From: Lactarius indigo
Lineage: Eukaryota > Basidiomycota > Agaricomycetes > Russulales > Russulaceae
Direction: 5' to 3'
Length of the DNA: 64,000 nt
Assembly: GCA_025766275.1 (NCBI GenBank)
Contig: JAFKAC010000118.1
Location: 1-64,000 of the forward strand
Part shown: positions 45,181-58,300 of the stretch, piece after piece
Layout: each line of letters opens with the position of its first letter
How positions within the stretch are numbered: position 1 is the stretch's first letter
Notes under the pieces: generated by a model
Database searches by the model: none
Seen by the model: only the letters and a program-made list of their open reading frames with translations
Told to the model about the DNA's origin: nothing
Made by a program: the position numbers and the translations under genes

Positions 45181-46379
45181 TGATACCATCCTTGGGCCTC
45201 AACCACCTCGTACGATCTTGACCCGCTATTAAGACCCTCAAAAGTACATCGTCTTGCTCAACCCCCCTACGCACCTAGCATCTTTACTGTACTCACGCAT
45301 ATTCCTCTCATCGTTCGCTTACGCCCCCACTCAGTAGAACACCTTTACCACGCACTTTGTTCCTTTCTATGTCCAGCTTACAGTGTCCAGCTTGCGGTCG
45401 AAATACACGGGAGCTTGAAGGAACTTTCGGTGCGACTTCAGCAAAAAAAAACCTATCTTTCACGTTGTGACGTTGCGCTTGTTTGAGTAGGAGTATCACT
45501 CCTATGGTGCGACTTGTGCGAACGCTTGACCTGCACACTCCTTTCATTCGTTCAAGTGCTTTCGAGATAGAAAAATAAGTAGCAAAACGAATCTATAGAG
45601 TCAGATGGGATGTTCAGCCTCCCGGGTTCTAAGCTAGTCGAGCAGCTTTGTGCTGCCCTCAGGTTCTTCGGTAGTACACGCAATTTTGTCAATAACCGGC
45701 TGGGAACGATGCGTACCTCCGCCATACTTTCGCACGATGCCCACTGCCCTTGTTGCGTCACAACCAGGTTGTGCCGACGCTGAGGGACCTCTTTATTATC
45801 TCCTTGGGGATCTTCCCGTACACGCCGTCCTGCGAGCCAGATCAGATGTGATAGCAGACGGAAACAACACTCACGATCAACCGCATCTCGTAAGCGTGCA
45901 GATGACGCGCCGGGTCACATGACCTTCCGGGTTTGACACCGACGGCCGTCGAGCAGTCTTGTTGTCCGGTACTAGGGGCTTGGCTGGTGCCACAGGACGT
46001 AGTCGTTGTGGGGTAGCCAAGTTTGGCAGAATCCATAAACGTGGACGGGGGCTGTAAAACCGCCCATCTCAGTAATAAAAAAACAGACCGGCACAGCGTA
46101 ACCTGGTCACTCACATCTGTGAAAGTCTTGTCATTACCCAGGAGATCGGTCATTTTGCAGTCGGAAATATTAAATTCCAGCGGTAGCCCAACGTTTGAAC
46201 CCTTTGCCCAACTCGGCCATTCCGTTGCAAGCATTTAGGGTGGAAAATGAGCTTACACTGAAAAGGTGCCCTTGTCCCATGCCAAGGGGTGTATATGAAG
46301 CGGGGTCAATGGGATCGAGCTCGTCCAGTCCATAATTTGGACCTGCTGTAATTGTCCATGAGGCCAAGTGACAACGAGT
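45181..46379. other. No supported gene
   Basis: Frames on both strands are short and unconvincing. No repeats stand out. Confidence 0.4.
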
Positions 46380-46800
46380 CGGGTACCCCAATACGAACGC
46401 ACCTGGCTCATTCGGGTCGGTCGGCGCGTCCAACATGAATGCACTGGATTCGTTCAGCTCAATCGCTGCCCCCCCCGGTCGTTGTCGGCCCCTCAGTCGC
46501 CGCCCACATAACGTCATTTGATTGGACTGGCAAAGGACGGCGGTCATCTGAAGGGAAACCGAGTGATGGGTCGGGTAAAGCTGGACACGCACCTGGCTCG
46601 TTCGAGTTGATTGCCGCCCCCCTCAACAGGCCGATCCGCACTCACTGCGGCCACGGCTTGGTCTTTGTTGGGGCTTCCCCGTACGCTTGGATACGAAGGT
46701 ACAGCACGGCGGTCATCTGAAGGGGAAGTGAGCGACGATTCGGCTACCCCAGCACAAATGCACCTGGCTCATTCGAGTCGATTTCCGCCGCCTCGCTGAC
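46380..46800. repeat. Degenerate ~165-bp tandem repeat
   Basis: The phrase CACCTGGCTCATTCG with a following GTCGnTTnCCGCC recurs near 46400, 46590 and 46757 (and in weaker form near 46440). ACGGCGGTCATCTGAAGGG recurs near 46530 and 46705. On the minus strand the copies read NEPGAFVLG-like peptides, so it could derive from a repeat-containing gene. Confidence 0.6.
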
Positions 46801-47324
46801 AGTCGCCGTCCCCTCTTCATCCTTACCTTCGGACAGGTTGGGCTCCACGGGCTCCGAGATACCAATCGTGAAACCGAGCTCTGGATCGAGCAATGCCGCA
46901 CGCATCGTTGTCTTGTTTGTTTTTGCGGTAAACTTCCCGTGTGCTGAAGCGGACCATTTGTCCTTTTGAGCAACAACGATATCCTGAAGAGCTGGTTTTG
47001 AAAGCCCGTGCCTGTGTAGATCTAGTTTGAGCAGACGGCGCAGAACGGCGAAAAGGAAGAGATGAAGCGCTCACAAGTCGGACGCTCTCAATTGACGAAA
47101 ATTTGATTTGGCATCGACGACGGTATTCAGCGTTGACATTCTTTCGAAGCTTCAGGATGACGTTCGGATTGATAGCTTCAAAAAGGGGTCGCACGGCTTC
47201 AGGGGTTGGGCGGGTGCCATTTTATTGGCGCAGTAAGACGGGTTCGGTGGCAAACATTCCATCCATCCGAAATGCCCGGCTGGGCCCAGAGTATTGCTAC
47301 CTGACAAATAAAAAAACAAAAACA
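46801..47324. other. No supported gene
   Basis: Only short frames; an A-rich tract lies at 47310-47338. Confidence 0.4.
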
Positions 47325-47780
47325 AAAAAACAAAAAAATCATACGTTCGAAAAGTTCGACTAAGAACGCTTTCGAAAGGCCTTATGTTACGCCAAAAAAG
47401 GTCCGAAACGCCCTTAACACCTTTAGGGGGAGCCACCGCAAAATATACTTCGAACCGACCTTACGGTCCTGTCGAAAGTTTCGGGAGCATCGAATAAAAA
47501 GAACGAATAAAAAAAACATACGTTTCAAAAAGTTCGACTCTAAGAACGCTTTCGAAAGGCCTTGTGTTACGCCAAAAAAAGGTCCGAAACACCCTTAACG
47601 CCCTTAGGGGGTGCCGCCGCAAAAAATACTTTGATCCAACCTTATAGTCCTGTCGAAAGTTTCGGGAGCATCGAATAAAAGAAACGAATAAAAAAAACAT
47701 ACGTTCGAAAAGTTTGACTGTAAGGGCACTTTCGAAAGGCTTCGTGACTCCGAAAAAGGTCCGAAACGCCGTTGGAACAA
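47325..47780. repeat. ~180-bp tandem repeat, 2.5 units
   Basis: Units begin near 47340, 47517 and 47698 with CATACGTT(T)CGAAAAGTT. Each includes GAACGCTTTCGAAAGGC, TTACGCCAAAAAA, AGGTCCGAAACnCCCTTAA and CGAAAGTTTCGGGAGCATCG. Copies differ by scattered substitutions and small indels. Confidence 0.85.
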
Positions 47781-47873
47781 CCAATATCCGGAAGTGAGCG
47801 ATGCACGATTTGAGTTATGTGGTCAGGGAAGACTATCTAGACTATCACCTCAAAAAAGTGATGGTCCACATAC

Positions 47874-48391
47874 TTATTGACGTAGTACATCGAAAATATA
47901 TCTAATGAAGCCGCATCGGGATGTATCGCACATCTTCAACAAAGGGCCCGAATACTTGTGCGTGGTAAAAATAGGTAAGACTGCTTGGGAAGCGAGGACA
48001 AGATCAGAGCGAAAGTCAGGCACTTTCGTCGCGTCCCAATTTTTCGTGTAGCAGAGGTTCATGATGACGTCGACGGAAAAGCAGTGGAGGCCCAGCACGA
48101 GATTGCGGAACTTATCCTTTGTATCGCAAGAACCAAAAGTTTGAATAACGATGCCGGTTCAAATCAAAGGGCCTCTCACCTGCCGCAAATTGTTGAGCTA
48201 AGGCGTCGCAAAGAACGTGCGCCTGACGCATTGATAAGTGAAACAGCTACAACAGTGGGACTGTGTCCTACCCGTTCCTGTACGAGATATTGTAATTGGA
48301 TGATCGATGTCCTGGAGAAGAACGAGGTAAGGTCATCTCTACGCCGTTTAGCGTCAGAGTAGTGTATGGGGCCACATGTTGAGGTATCCAT
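47874..48391 (-). pseudogene. Cytochrome P450 fragment
   Basis: Minus strand reads HYSDAKRRRDDLTSFFSRTS, ILQLQYLVQER-like IIQLQYLVQER, then after frame changes LHCFSVDVIMNLCYTKNWDA and VPDFRSDLVLASQAVLP. This is the C- to F-helix region of fungal P450 monooxygenases. The haem-binding Cys region and N-terminal anchor are absent, and stops and frameshifts are present. Confidence 0.75.
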
Positions 48392-48689
48392 GTCGTAGGC
48401 GCGATAGAGCGAGTGGTCCTTGTCCTATTTGTTCTTGTTCTTGTATATTTCGTTATACGCAGCAGGTAATTTGTGCGTTATAACAGGCAAAACAACGCAG
48501 TAGCATTCAATATGGACGAACTTCGTTAGGTGCCCAGCGAACAATCTCTCCTAGAGAAAAGGTATATCAAGGAAAGTGACAACAGAATATTTTGCGCACC
48601 ATATTGTCGATGAAGTTGTGCATGCAAGTCGCTCACTGGAAAGGACTCGCCCTTGATGAGCTCACGATACGCTAGCCATTGCCTGGAAC

Positions 48690-49175
48690 AGGCAGCAAGT
48701 TTGGGTCCACGTGTATGCGCAGGAACATCTCGCTCTCGGGGACAACAGCACAAATGCAGGAAGCAAATGCCGAGATGCCTACAACAGCCTAGAAGAGCGA
48801 GCGCCAGGTAGTGGAGGTGTGCGGAATGAGCCGGAGATTCATGCTGCAGCAAAGAGGCCCGCAGGTAGTACCCGCAGGCGTATCCCTGCTGGAGTATGCT
48901 GGACCCGAGACCATGCACTTTGACAGGGGATTCTCGAGCGCGGTTGATGATACGAGACCCCAGACACCACCCATGTACTACCAAAGATGGAGCGAAGGGC
49001 GAGGAACTGTTTGAAGGGTGTTGACAAATCCAGAGCCGAGCTCAAGGACGGAGGACGCACAGAAAAGTAGATATATCACGAGGGGCCATAAGTTCCGCCT
49101 GTAGCGGTCGGACAGGATACCGAAAATGACCCAGGGTAGTGGGAGACGATCAGCATCCTTCCCGAAAGCGGACAC
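48690..49175 (-). pseudogene. MFS carboxylate transporter fragment (Jen1-like)
   Basis: Minus strand reads FGILSDRYRRNLWPLVIYLL, SSVLELGSGFVNTLQ, then in shifted frames FLALRSIFG, MGGVWGL-SSTALENP, ILQQGYACGYYLRA, NLRLIPHTSTTWRSLF, a stop, and GISAFASCICAVVPESEMF. This is the order of membrane helices 3-6 of fungal monocarboxylate/proton symporters of the Jen1 group. At least three frame changes and two stops; a dead fragment. Confidence 0.75.
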
Positions 49176-50670
49176 CTGGGGAGATGAAGGGTGAGTAGAA
49201 CACGCCAGACGTGGAGTGACAGGTGACAGGTGACAGCTCCCCGATCAAAAAAAAAAAAACGTGTGACAGCTCGTACAATCAACTTTCAGTCATAAGGTAC
49301 AGAAAGGGGGACGAAGTAGAGGGTAGAAGCTTTGTCCTTATCGAATTGCTTCTGAAGACAAATGACACTGAGCAATACGCTGAAAAAGTCAATCGCATCG
49401 CAAGGAGGACTCGGAAGTTCCTATGTGGCTTCCTATGTGGCTTAGGCTGCTTACCGAATCGTGCCGACACATACCTCGCTGGGATCTCCACGCTTTCCCC
49501 ATCGCGGTGTGCAGAGTTGTAGGATAATCCCGTTCTTGGTGGGAAAAGCGGAGCGATCAAATGGCGGTAGGAGGGTCAAGAAGCCGACATTATGAAGTAC
49601 TTCGTTAGTGGTTTGAGTATAAAATAAGAACGAAAAGTGTTACTTGCGTGTTATACCCATAGACGGAACAAATGACGGATGGCAAGAGTGGTGGGCTTTC
49701 CGATCCTCGGGTACTACCCGCAAAGGAGGAAGCAGTGGTGTGGTCGGGGATCCGTTGACATGTGGGTCGGGGATCAGTGAGTACTTTGCAGGGTTATATA
49801 GAGATGAAACTTAGCCTTTTCTCCCCTTCGTGGGATTTCCTGGCGTCGCTGCTCGGAGGCGCTCCGCATGGAATCTCAGCATGACGCCCACGGGGATGTC
49901 GCTGCCGCTGCCGGAGGACACCGCCAACGCGAACCGCGCGACCCCAATCACGACGGCGACGATAACGCGATGGAGGGGCGAGGATGGGGACGCCGGCGGT
50001 AGCGACGGGTACGTGGCGAGGGTGAGATGTGGTTGCCGGGTATCGCCTTCCCCGAGGCTGAAAAAAGCAGTGAAACAAATGAAAAACAATTACTCTAAAG
50101 CAAGATAGATGCTAGCCAACCCGACCAACCCGAAATCGCGATCCTCTCACACTTCGTCCTTCATAATATTAGTATAAATACTCATATAGATTGATGCACA
50201 TACCCCGTATGCCTCATCTGTGGGGTAAATGTGGTGTGTCGTTACATGCGAGCCATCTTCTCTGGTAAAATCCACCGTGAGATGGCCGCCCGATCCCGCT
50301 CCACCGCTTTCGCCGTGCCAGCCTATGTTCCTGCAAGCGATTGTGAGTGCAGAGGGCACGTTAAAGAGGTGTCAGAACGTACCTCACAGTCGCGACCTTT
50401 ACCCCCATTTTCTCAAGCCATCCTCTATTCCTCAAAAAATGAGCGTTGATGCGGTTTTTCGTGACCGCCCGTTTTCGTTTGCTACGCTTCGCGCGATAGA
50501 GTTCGCCCAATACAATGACGAGAGACATCGGAAGGGAGTGAGGAAGACGAGGCGACGGTCAAAGGAAAAGAGCTAAAGATTTGTACTCGTTTATGTTAGC
50601 CCGGGAATATCAACGACATAAGAAAGACGAACGTGAATCTAAAGATCCCTCTGCCACCAAACGAAGCCTA
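49176..50670. other. No supported gene
   Basis: Includes a run of 13 A at about 49247, a CpG-rich block at 49820-50050, and a minus-strand frame at 50147-50359 (GSGGHLTVDFTREDGSHV) that reads like a protein but has no recognisable family or exon structure. Confidence 0.35.
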
Positions 50671-50679
50671 GAAAGCTAT

Positions 50680-50935
50680 CTCACAAGCTGCCTCTCTTTC
50701 TGTTCTCGATCTCGTCATCGGAGATATCCGAAGCGATACTGTCGACACGGGAGGTAGAGAAAACCCTCTCACCTGTCTTCTCTCTCTGCTTCTCGGCCTC
50801 GTCTTTGGGTTAGGGTTAGTGTTTGAGGTAAGATTGACGACGCTGGTGGGGCAGAGAGGTGAGTAACCGATACGAGAGGAGGATAAAGACCTTCTCACCT
50901 GTCACGTCGCTCCCTGTTTCTCGGCGTCGTCATTG
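50680..50935. repeat. Three degenerate ~110-bp repeats with an interstitial telomere-like motif
   Basis: The phrase CTCACCTGTC..CTGnTTCTCGGC-TCGTC-TTGGG recurs near 50775 and 50898, with a weaker copy near 50680. One copy ends in GGGTTAGGGTTAG at 50807-50819, two telomere-type repeats. Confidence 0.6.
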
Positions 50936-50943
50936 GGAGACTA

Positions 50944-51190
50944 GATGACAACGATAATCCGAGACTCAGATCCAGACGTCTTGTCAAGTCCATAGGCGAT
51001 GACAGCTACCGTAGGCTTGTTGACAATCTGAAGGCCTGCAGCGGTACCAGTATCTTTGGTCACCTGACGCTCAGAGCCGAAGTAGCAGACGAGAACCGTG
51101 ACAGTATCTCAAGCAGTATCATTGCTGAGGTTACGGTAGGCCTCAGTGGTCTCCTTAGTCCTGCCTAGGACCACGAGAGATCCAGACTTC
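50944..51190 (-). pseudogene. Hsp70 fragment (ATPase domain)
   Basis: Minus strand reads VLGRTKETTEAYRNLSND, a TGA, then [39 protein letters not shown]. It corresponds to the Hsp70 stretch normally reading PAYF..RQATKDAG..NEPTAAAIAYGLDK. Only about 80 codons remain. It covers a different part of the protein from the fragment at 44619 and lies in the opposite orientation. Confidence 0.85.
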
Positions 51191-52250
51191 CCCAAAAGTT
51201 AGATCACACCCTTCAGCGCGGTACTTCAAGCTCGGCCAGCCAGGGAGGAAGGAAGAGATACGGTAACACGCACGTTCGCCGAAGACAGGAAAGATAAGAG
51301 AAGCAGGATCGATGTCGCGAACAGCAGTTACAGCACGCATCCACGAAGAGCTGAAATAGCAGAGAGAGTCGTTAGGATCAAGGGAGCAGTGTGGCTAGTG
51401 ATTGAAGTGATCGGTGATCGATTCGAACTTGAACGGGAAGACCTTTCTATGCCGGTGGTACAGTACTGACTGCCAGTGATGGCTACCCAACAACAGGTAC
51501 CCGGCCCCTTCCGGGCTACAAGCAGACTAGTCTTAGGGGAGAATACTGGCCGATGAACAGAGATGGGAACTAGCCGCTAGAGCGGCGGCAGTAGTAGTAA
51601 TTGAAGGGCCGTCGACTTTGGGAAAATGGTTGCGCCCTTTGTAACCTGACATTTCTACCAAGGGCAACTTGAACCTGAAGCGGCTAATCTGAAGGCTGGG
51701 AATGATGGCACAACTCAGATACGAACAGACTAACGAAGGGTAGGCTGGAGGTGGCCAAGCAGTCGTTTTTAAGAAATTTGAATGCCAGTGGTAACTTGAA
51801 GTACTAGGAGACTCAGAATTGACACGGTACATCACAATGGGACTATACCGTCTTTCCAGCGTTGTCTAAGGACAAGAAAAGGATTCATTATTGCAGAAGC
51901 CTGCATATATCCGGGAGTACCAATTGAAAAATGATGCCAGTGATTCCAGGTCAAGTTGACTTGACCCAAGACTTGACTCCTGGAAAAGCGTCCGACGGAA
52001 AGCGTGGGATTGAAGTGGCGTGGGAGTTCTTTAATTGGGTGTGGAGTTACGCACATGTTGCCAATATGATATCTCTTGTCCCCATACATTCCCACTATAA
52101 TTGCTGCACGAATTCACAAATACGAACGGGATCTTCTTACGATATGGAAATGTGACGGTACTACGTATTTCAGGTCAGTAATGCCAGTGGTTATGTATAA
52201 ATGGGCCTTTGGAGCCATTTTTCCCCCTATCTTTTGACGTTGTGACGCCA
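51191..52250. other. No supported gene
   Basis: Short frames only. A near-perfect palindrome GGTCAAGTTGACTTGACC lies near 51950. The right end should hold the promoter of the next gene. Confidence 0.4.
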
Positions 52251-53962
52251 ATGTCCACAGGGCAGTCTGACCCATCTGCGAATGGTAGTCCAAAGCGGTG
52301 CCAGTGTGGTACTGCCCATGATGCCCCAGGCTTGAGGACTCCGTATTGGGGGAGTCAACCTCGTCGGAGATCCCTCTCATCACCTGAACCCCCTAATGAG
52401 GACGGCGGGCAACCGGCTAGGCAGAGGCAGCGGCGGTCAGGACTTGATGATGATCAGCCTGATGAGAACGGCGAGAGTCTCTTACAGTATGTTCTCAAAT
52501 TCACTTCGGTTCCCTCACTGAAATAATCATGTCATCAGGCTCCCCGATGATGAAGGCGGTGACTCTTCTCTCATCGACTCCGCTTACTGGAAATTTAAAG
52601 GGACGATCATCGGGCGTTATGCTGAAATGTGGGACAATTACTATCAGATCTTAAATGTGGGAATATCGCGCAACCCGAACGTTGACGAAGACTACTTGCA
52701 CACGAAGTTGTAAGTGACTCGCCGTGTTCATAACCTTTTAAATGTACCGACAAGGGTTTTCAGACAGAACCAACAATATAAGAAATTCCTCGTCTTGATA
52801 GAAATTTCTCCAGCTTTGGTCCCTCTACTTCAGAAGGCCAAAGATAATAAAACCGGCCAAGAACTCGCAAGGCAACTTGATTTAGCGGTATTCAAATTCA
52901 GCCTTTCCTATCTTGTTTACTGACTCGGAAATCACTATTATCCTAGATTGATGCAGGCCGTAAACAAGTGCGGCGAGTCGACGCGAGCGGTATTTGTGGT
53001 GCAATTAGCCAGTGGCCCAGCATCAACTGGGAGCCAGCTTACCCAGTTGTACGCCGCCTTCTTGGATTCAACCACAACACGTCAGGTGAATTACTTTGCC
53101 CAGTTACACTTAATTGGCGTGATCCTAGGTGGGCTTTTCTTTGTAACTGTGGGCCAATGCCACTCATAATGCACCTTCAGTGTCCGTGAGAGACTCCGTC
53201 GTGGCATGCAGGCTGTTACTGCTGCTGACCATCCGGCATTTCTCTGGCCAAAGGGTTACTTCGACATAGAAGATATCCATAGAGGGTTTCTACGTGGTGA
53301 GGTGCTCGTGACGGTATGTCTCCCTCTCTGTGATTTTAAGTTACTGACGATATCCCAAAGGCATACAAGCACGTTTTTATTTCTCCAAGCTCCGCGAAAG
53401 AGACCAACAAGTCGACGCGTGGTAGCGATGCCAGTGCTGCCTTACATTTTGTCACTTATGAATCTATTGCCTACGTTGCAACGCTGGTAAGCGGATGTCC
53501 AGGCATGTGATTGGATTCCTACTAACTTCGGTACTTGCTCCGGTATAGATACGTTTTGGGCTCTCCGATGATATGACCTTTTGTGCGGGTGGACATGACA
53601 CCGATGGAAAAGGAAGGGGAGAGTTTCCATACCGTCAACTCTACCACGAGCTCCTCGAATACAAGGACTTGATGTCAAAGGAGGAGCTGGAAGACCTCAT
53701 TGAATGGTGGAATGAGTAAGCTTTCCTCTCGCTTCTCGGCCAGTCATTCACGCTCCCTTAAATGTTCCTAGGAAGGCTTCCTCAGACGGTGTACTCTAAC
53801 GGTACAATAAAGAAGGGCAGTGCGGGTGCCATCATGCGGGAACAGGCTAAAGTGAGGCGACTTGCACGTGAACTTGAAGCGGCAACACGTGAACTTGAAG
53901 CGGCAGCGGCGGCTGCACAGGCAACAGAAATGGTAGAAGTGACAGGAGGCCCGAATAAATAG
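52251..53962 (+). CDS. DUF6698-like protein, 8 exons, 441 aa
   Basis: Exons by eye: 52251-52486, 52539-52709, 52764-52887, 52947-53128, 53181-53313, 53361-53486, 53549-53715, 53776-53962. All introns are GT..AG, 47-62 nt, and the total is 442 codons with stop. Landmarks of this basidiomycete-expanded family: GRKQVRRVDASGICGAI, LLGFNHNTSGELLCP, an FLWP..YFDIEDIHRGFLRGE segment, AYKHVFISPSSA, FVTYESIAYVATLIRFGLSD and QLYHELLEY. The N-terminus has a Cys-x-Cys and a basic Gln/Arg-rich stretch. The C-terminus is a coiled coil (VRRLARELEAATRELEA). No lesions seen. Function of the family is unknown; it often sits among mobile elements. Confidence 0.85.
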
Positions 53963-55357
53963 CAGCAGTCAAGGCAATAGTAGTAGGCTACGGAAGAGTG
54001 AAATCGCTGACCAGTCCACAGTCGCTAGTATTAGACTTATTAGTATGCGCATCGGACGTGTCCACAACTCAGTTGTATTTGCCCCATGACAGATTGTACG
54101 GCCCACACTTAGTATTATGACCGTGACCCGTGATCGCCGGCAACGCGACACCATCACAAAGAACCAACTTGAACTGAATAACCATAACCGTGACGATGAT
54201 GTGTGGTGGGCCCGAAATCGTTCACTTTCGGTCTCGGTCCGGCATTGCGTGGCTTAGCTGCCACCCGTGACTGGCATATCCGAGTCGGTCTCGTGTTCCC
54301 ACCGCCCACGGGCCAACCCTTCGCTCTCTCCACACACACAACACACTCTCTCCGACGCTCCTTTGTTTCCTCCCTCGCAACCACGAAAATGGACAACGAT
54401 GACGCCGATGGCACTTAGCCCACTCGAAGACGGGCCGCGCGTCTTCGCACCTCGTGTCGCTTTGTTCCCTGCCAGTGGGCCTTCCACTGGCACTGGCAAC
54501 CTCGTCGCATCGTCGTCATCGATTCCTTTCACCATCGCTTCGCCCGTCGAACGCTTCGGCCACGCCGCTCCTTTGTCTCAGCAGAGGCACGCTTCGATCT
54601 CTATTGTCTCTGTCTCCATGCCTTACTAACTCCGAGTCGGATCCTTCGTATTGTAGCGCCTCCGCCGTCGTTGCCGGCTTCTCGTTGTCTCGGATTCGGC
54701 TGACCTCTGTCTCGTACCTTACACCTCGATCCCGCGCCTCACCTCCATATTTCGCACCTCTGTGTCTCGTTGTCTCGCTTCCCACCTATGCCACCGAATT
54801 CCCTCTTCTTGCACTTCTACCTTACCGCTTTTCCGTGGCTACTACGTGTTTGCCTGTATTAAAAGACCACACACCCTTACTGCTGAATGGACGGTGATTG
54901 TTTTTTTTACTCTTTCTCGTGTGACTCGGTTCGACGTCCCTACTGTGGGCACTTGCAACCAACTCTGCTCATTGCTGTCTCGTTCTCACTGCCACAGGTG
55001 ACATCGCCTCTTGTTTCGATTCGTCTCGCTCGCTTGTACTCGTACTACTCAATTAGGATATTGTTTGGCGCAACCCCATCAGTCATCTTTTTTTCACAAA
55101 CGTCTATGCTTTCAAAATAGCTGTAAAAAGACCGGACATCGCTCAAATATTCGTGTCATGTGCAACATACATGCGAGAGAAGAGAGGCAGAGCGGCGACA
55201 AATACCACTACCACGATGATGACGAATACAACTACAGTGATGACGACGAATACGATCACGACGGCGGCAGGGTTAATGATGACCACGATGGCAGTGGCTC
55301 GGGTAACGACCTACGTTTGTGTCGTCCATACACGCACAGCAATAAAACATACTAGTA
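53963..55357. other. No supported gene
   Basis: Pyrimidine-rich with Ser/Pro-rich frames (54410-54629) and an Asp/Tyr/His-rich simple-sequence frame (55190-55310, GAT/GAC repeats). I see no splice structure to support either. Confidence 0.4.
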
Positions 55358-58300
55358 TTAGAACGCGATCTCATGTGTATGGTGATCAATGTACTTATTC
55401 ACATAATATGCCTTAAAGACATCAAGCGAATATGAAAAGTGAAAGTCTAATGGCAATTTATCATTGCCAAAGGCAGGGATCAGATGGGCGCCCCGTAAAA
55501 CTGAATCCAGATGCACTACTGTCCTGTCTCGTGTGCCGCGTGTTGTATCAGGGCATACTACCCACATCCCTGTCACCGGGTCGCAACCCATCCTCGTAAA
55601 CCATTCAACAAGAGCACAGGGATAGAGCAGATTGTTGTAGAATAAGGAGAAAAATAGTTGAACCCGTACCACATTCATCCCCAACATGCCGGGCTTGGTA
55701 TCGTCTTCAACAACAAATGCGCAGTCACGTCGTGGCTCGCGCCGTCTCCACGAAGGTGTTGAACGAATGCGCTCACGTCGCATACCATGTGCGCCACTTG
55801 CGTCGCTTGGGGCAAAGAACGTGGCTACCGCCAAATGAAATACCGAAATTTTGCACGTCGAGAGAACGATAGCATCAGGGCTTATACCTAATTGGTTGCC
55901 TATACATTCCTGGGTCAAATATGGCAAGTCAGGTTCCCCAACAGAGAGAGAGAGTCCCTCGATATCGTCTGGATAATTGGGCGCTTCCTGAAATCAAATA
56001 GCAGTCGCATGTCCAAAGAGATAAACGTACCACGAGTCCGGGCCAGGGCAACATGCCCGAGGACATTCTTCTCCATGGGGCTGTCGTCATCGTCATCATC
56101 CTCCTCGCCATCGTCTTCCTCAGTAGACATATGTTGGGGACCGGGGGGCTGTGAGACACCAAGGTGCAACCCTAGTAATAAGTCGCGTGAAAAGAAGTCG
56201 CTGCGCATCGCAGCAAGCTTGTCAAGCCGTTGATTAATGAGTAGCATTTGTCCTAGGGCTTGATACCTGTTTGATCGGCGCCATGGTTTCTTGACAGCAG
56301 TAATGTGGCGGGATTCAGTGATGGACGAACATAGCCCACCAGGAGCACCAAAATCTTCGATCTGTCGGCGGTAGTGGAATATAGAGTGCTGTCTGGGGAG
56401 CGATGAGAAACCTGTTGGCCGGACACCAGAAGTCCGGAACACCTCTCGCAGTTCCTTGTAGTTGTCCAACGTGTGCTGGAGAGTGTCCAGGGCATTAGAG
56501 TCAACGTCTTGGCGTCGAGAAATATAGCAGGCCTCCAAAAATGCACCGAGGCACTTGACAATATCATCGGGTACGTACCCAACGATTGCTGGGAGATACA
56601 CTTTCATGAGGGCCTTAGAGTCGTCCCCTGTCCACTGCTTGAAGCGGCGACCATGTGGGAATCTGCGAAGACCGGGAAAAGCAGGTACTGCAGCAATCCT
56701 TTGTGCCAATTAGATGCAGCACGGAAACAATGTAGTTCAGTAATGAGTGACACACCGTCGGTCGATGTCATCTAGAGTAACACTTGCTCGAATTTCACCA
56801 AGCTGGATCACGAGAAACTCGCACACCCATTCCACCAAATTGTCCTTGAATGTGCCCTTAATAACCTGGTGCAGCAGATCTGGTGATATCATTTGATATA
56901 TATTGGCACGTGGGAAGTTGGATGTGAACGGCTGCGGATGCATCAATGGGAGTCAGGCAGCCTACGTGAGTGCTTGCACACATCGCATCATGTGGAAAAC
57001 CTACGACAATATCGTCATCGATTCCGTACTCATCCCACAATGTTTTGGAATTGAGGAGATCCCTGAGAGTCTCCATGTAATTTGGTGTGCGAGGGACAGC
57101 GTAAACATCTAAATTAGTTGGAAGCGCTGTACATCTGGGAGTGAGTGTAAGCCTTAGCATTTCCACAACAGATAGAATGTACACACTTGGGGCACCAACC
57201 CTGAATAATACCCGTGAGCATCACTTGCTCAGGATAATCGGCAATGAAAGCGATGAGGTCAAAAATCACACGTCTGAAATGACCATCTGGACACCTTCGG
57301 ACAACGGGTGTAGTCATCCCTGGTCAGAGTGGAGAGAGAACTTCTGCAAGGGATGCGTGATACAACTGGCGTTTGAAAACTCGAAAACGGGGGCTGTCGT
57401 CATGACCGCGGTCACCTGAATGTATGAACAGCTTGAGCACGCAAGACACTGAAAGCCTGGAGAAATCACTTACACTTTGGGATGGCGAGAAATGCTATGG
57501 GTATGACAGCATTTCGATGAGCACGCCGGACTGTATTATGAGGGTTACCGATCGATAGGTAAACCGGGTGATACTCGACATATCCGGTCGCCACAGATAC
57601 TGTGGTCTTGTCACTCCTGAGGATGAGAGGGCAGTACATAGCCTGCTTAGTACTTGAGTTAGATACAAAGATCTTGTCCTTGTCCACGCTACGTGCGTCA
57701 ATATACATCGCAAAATGTGAATGATAAAATACTGCTCACACTGTTCCTCCAAGCAACGTTTCCTGACATTACGTTGTTCCATCAGCGCACTCCCTTTGCA
57801 TCGAGGTCGACATAAGGGCGCAGATCAAATTGCCCTTCAAAGTCGGGGTTATTTAGCATCGCTGAGACAATGGCATCCGGGTTGCGATACCAGACCTCAT
57901 AGGTCGTCTGCATCCAGGACGGAGCACTCTCATCAATATCTTCTGAGAGTCTTGTCACCAGGCATTCCCAGGGGATATCTCCAAGAGTGGACGAGTCAAT
58001 GATGGCATGCATCTCTTCATGATTCTTGAACAGCGCAGAGGTGTCAAACTCAGACATAGACTGAGCCCACAGATTGAGAATGGTGTCTATATTAGGAGCA
58101 GAAAGCTCAGCATGGTGATAGATAAGGTCAGCTAATTCGAACTGGACCCGGTCGGTGAAGGGTTCCCAGTCTGAGTCGCCTCTGTGGTTCACTGGCAGTG
58201 CCCTTTCCCAGGCTTGTGGCAGCCCACCTGGTGGCAAGAAGCTTCCGTCTCTGTTGCATGGGAGGGCTGCTCATATTGTGGTCAGTGCGTGAACATGTGC

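Noticed and set aside
51471..52190. TGCCAGTG occurring four times in about 700 bp
   Set aside because: Only 8 bp is shared, spacing is irregular and flanks do not align, so chance is likely.
54267..54629. Ser/Pro-rich plus-strand gene
   Set aside because: Pyrimidine-rich sequence gives such frames by composition; no splice sites, homology or conserved motif supports it.
55011..55355. Asp/Tyr/His-rich gene
   Set aside because: Driven by GAT/GAC simple sequence, with no other coding support.
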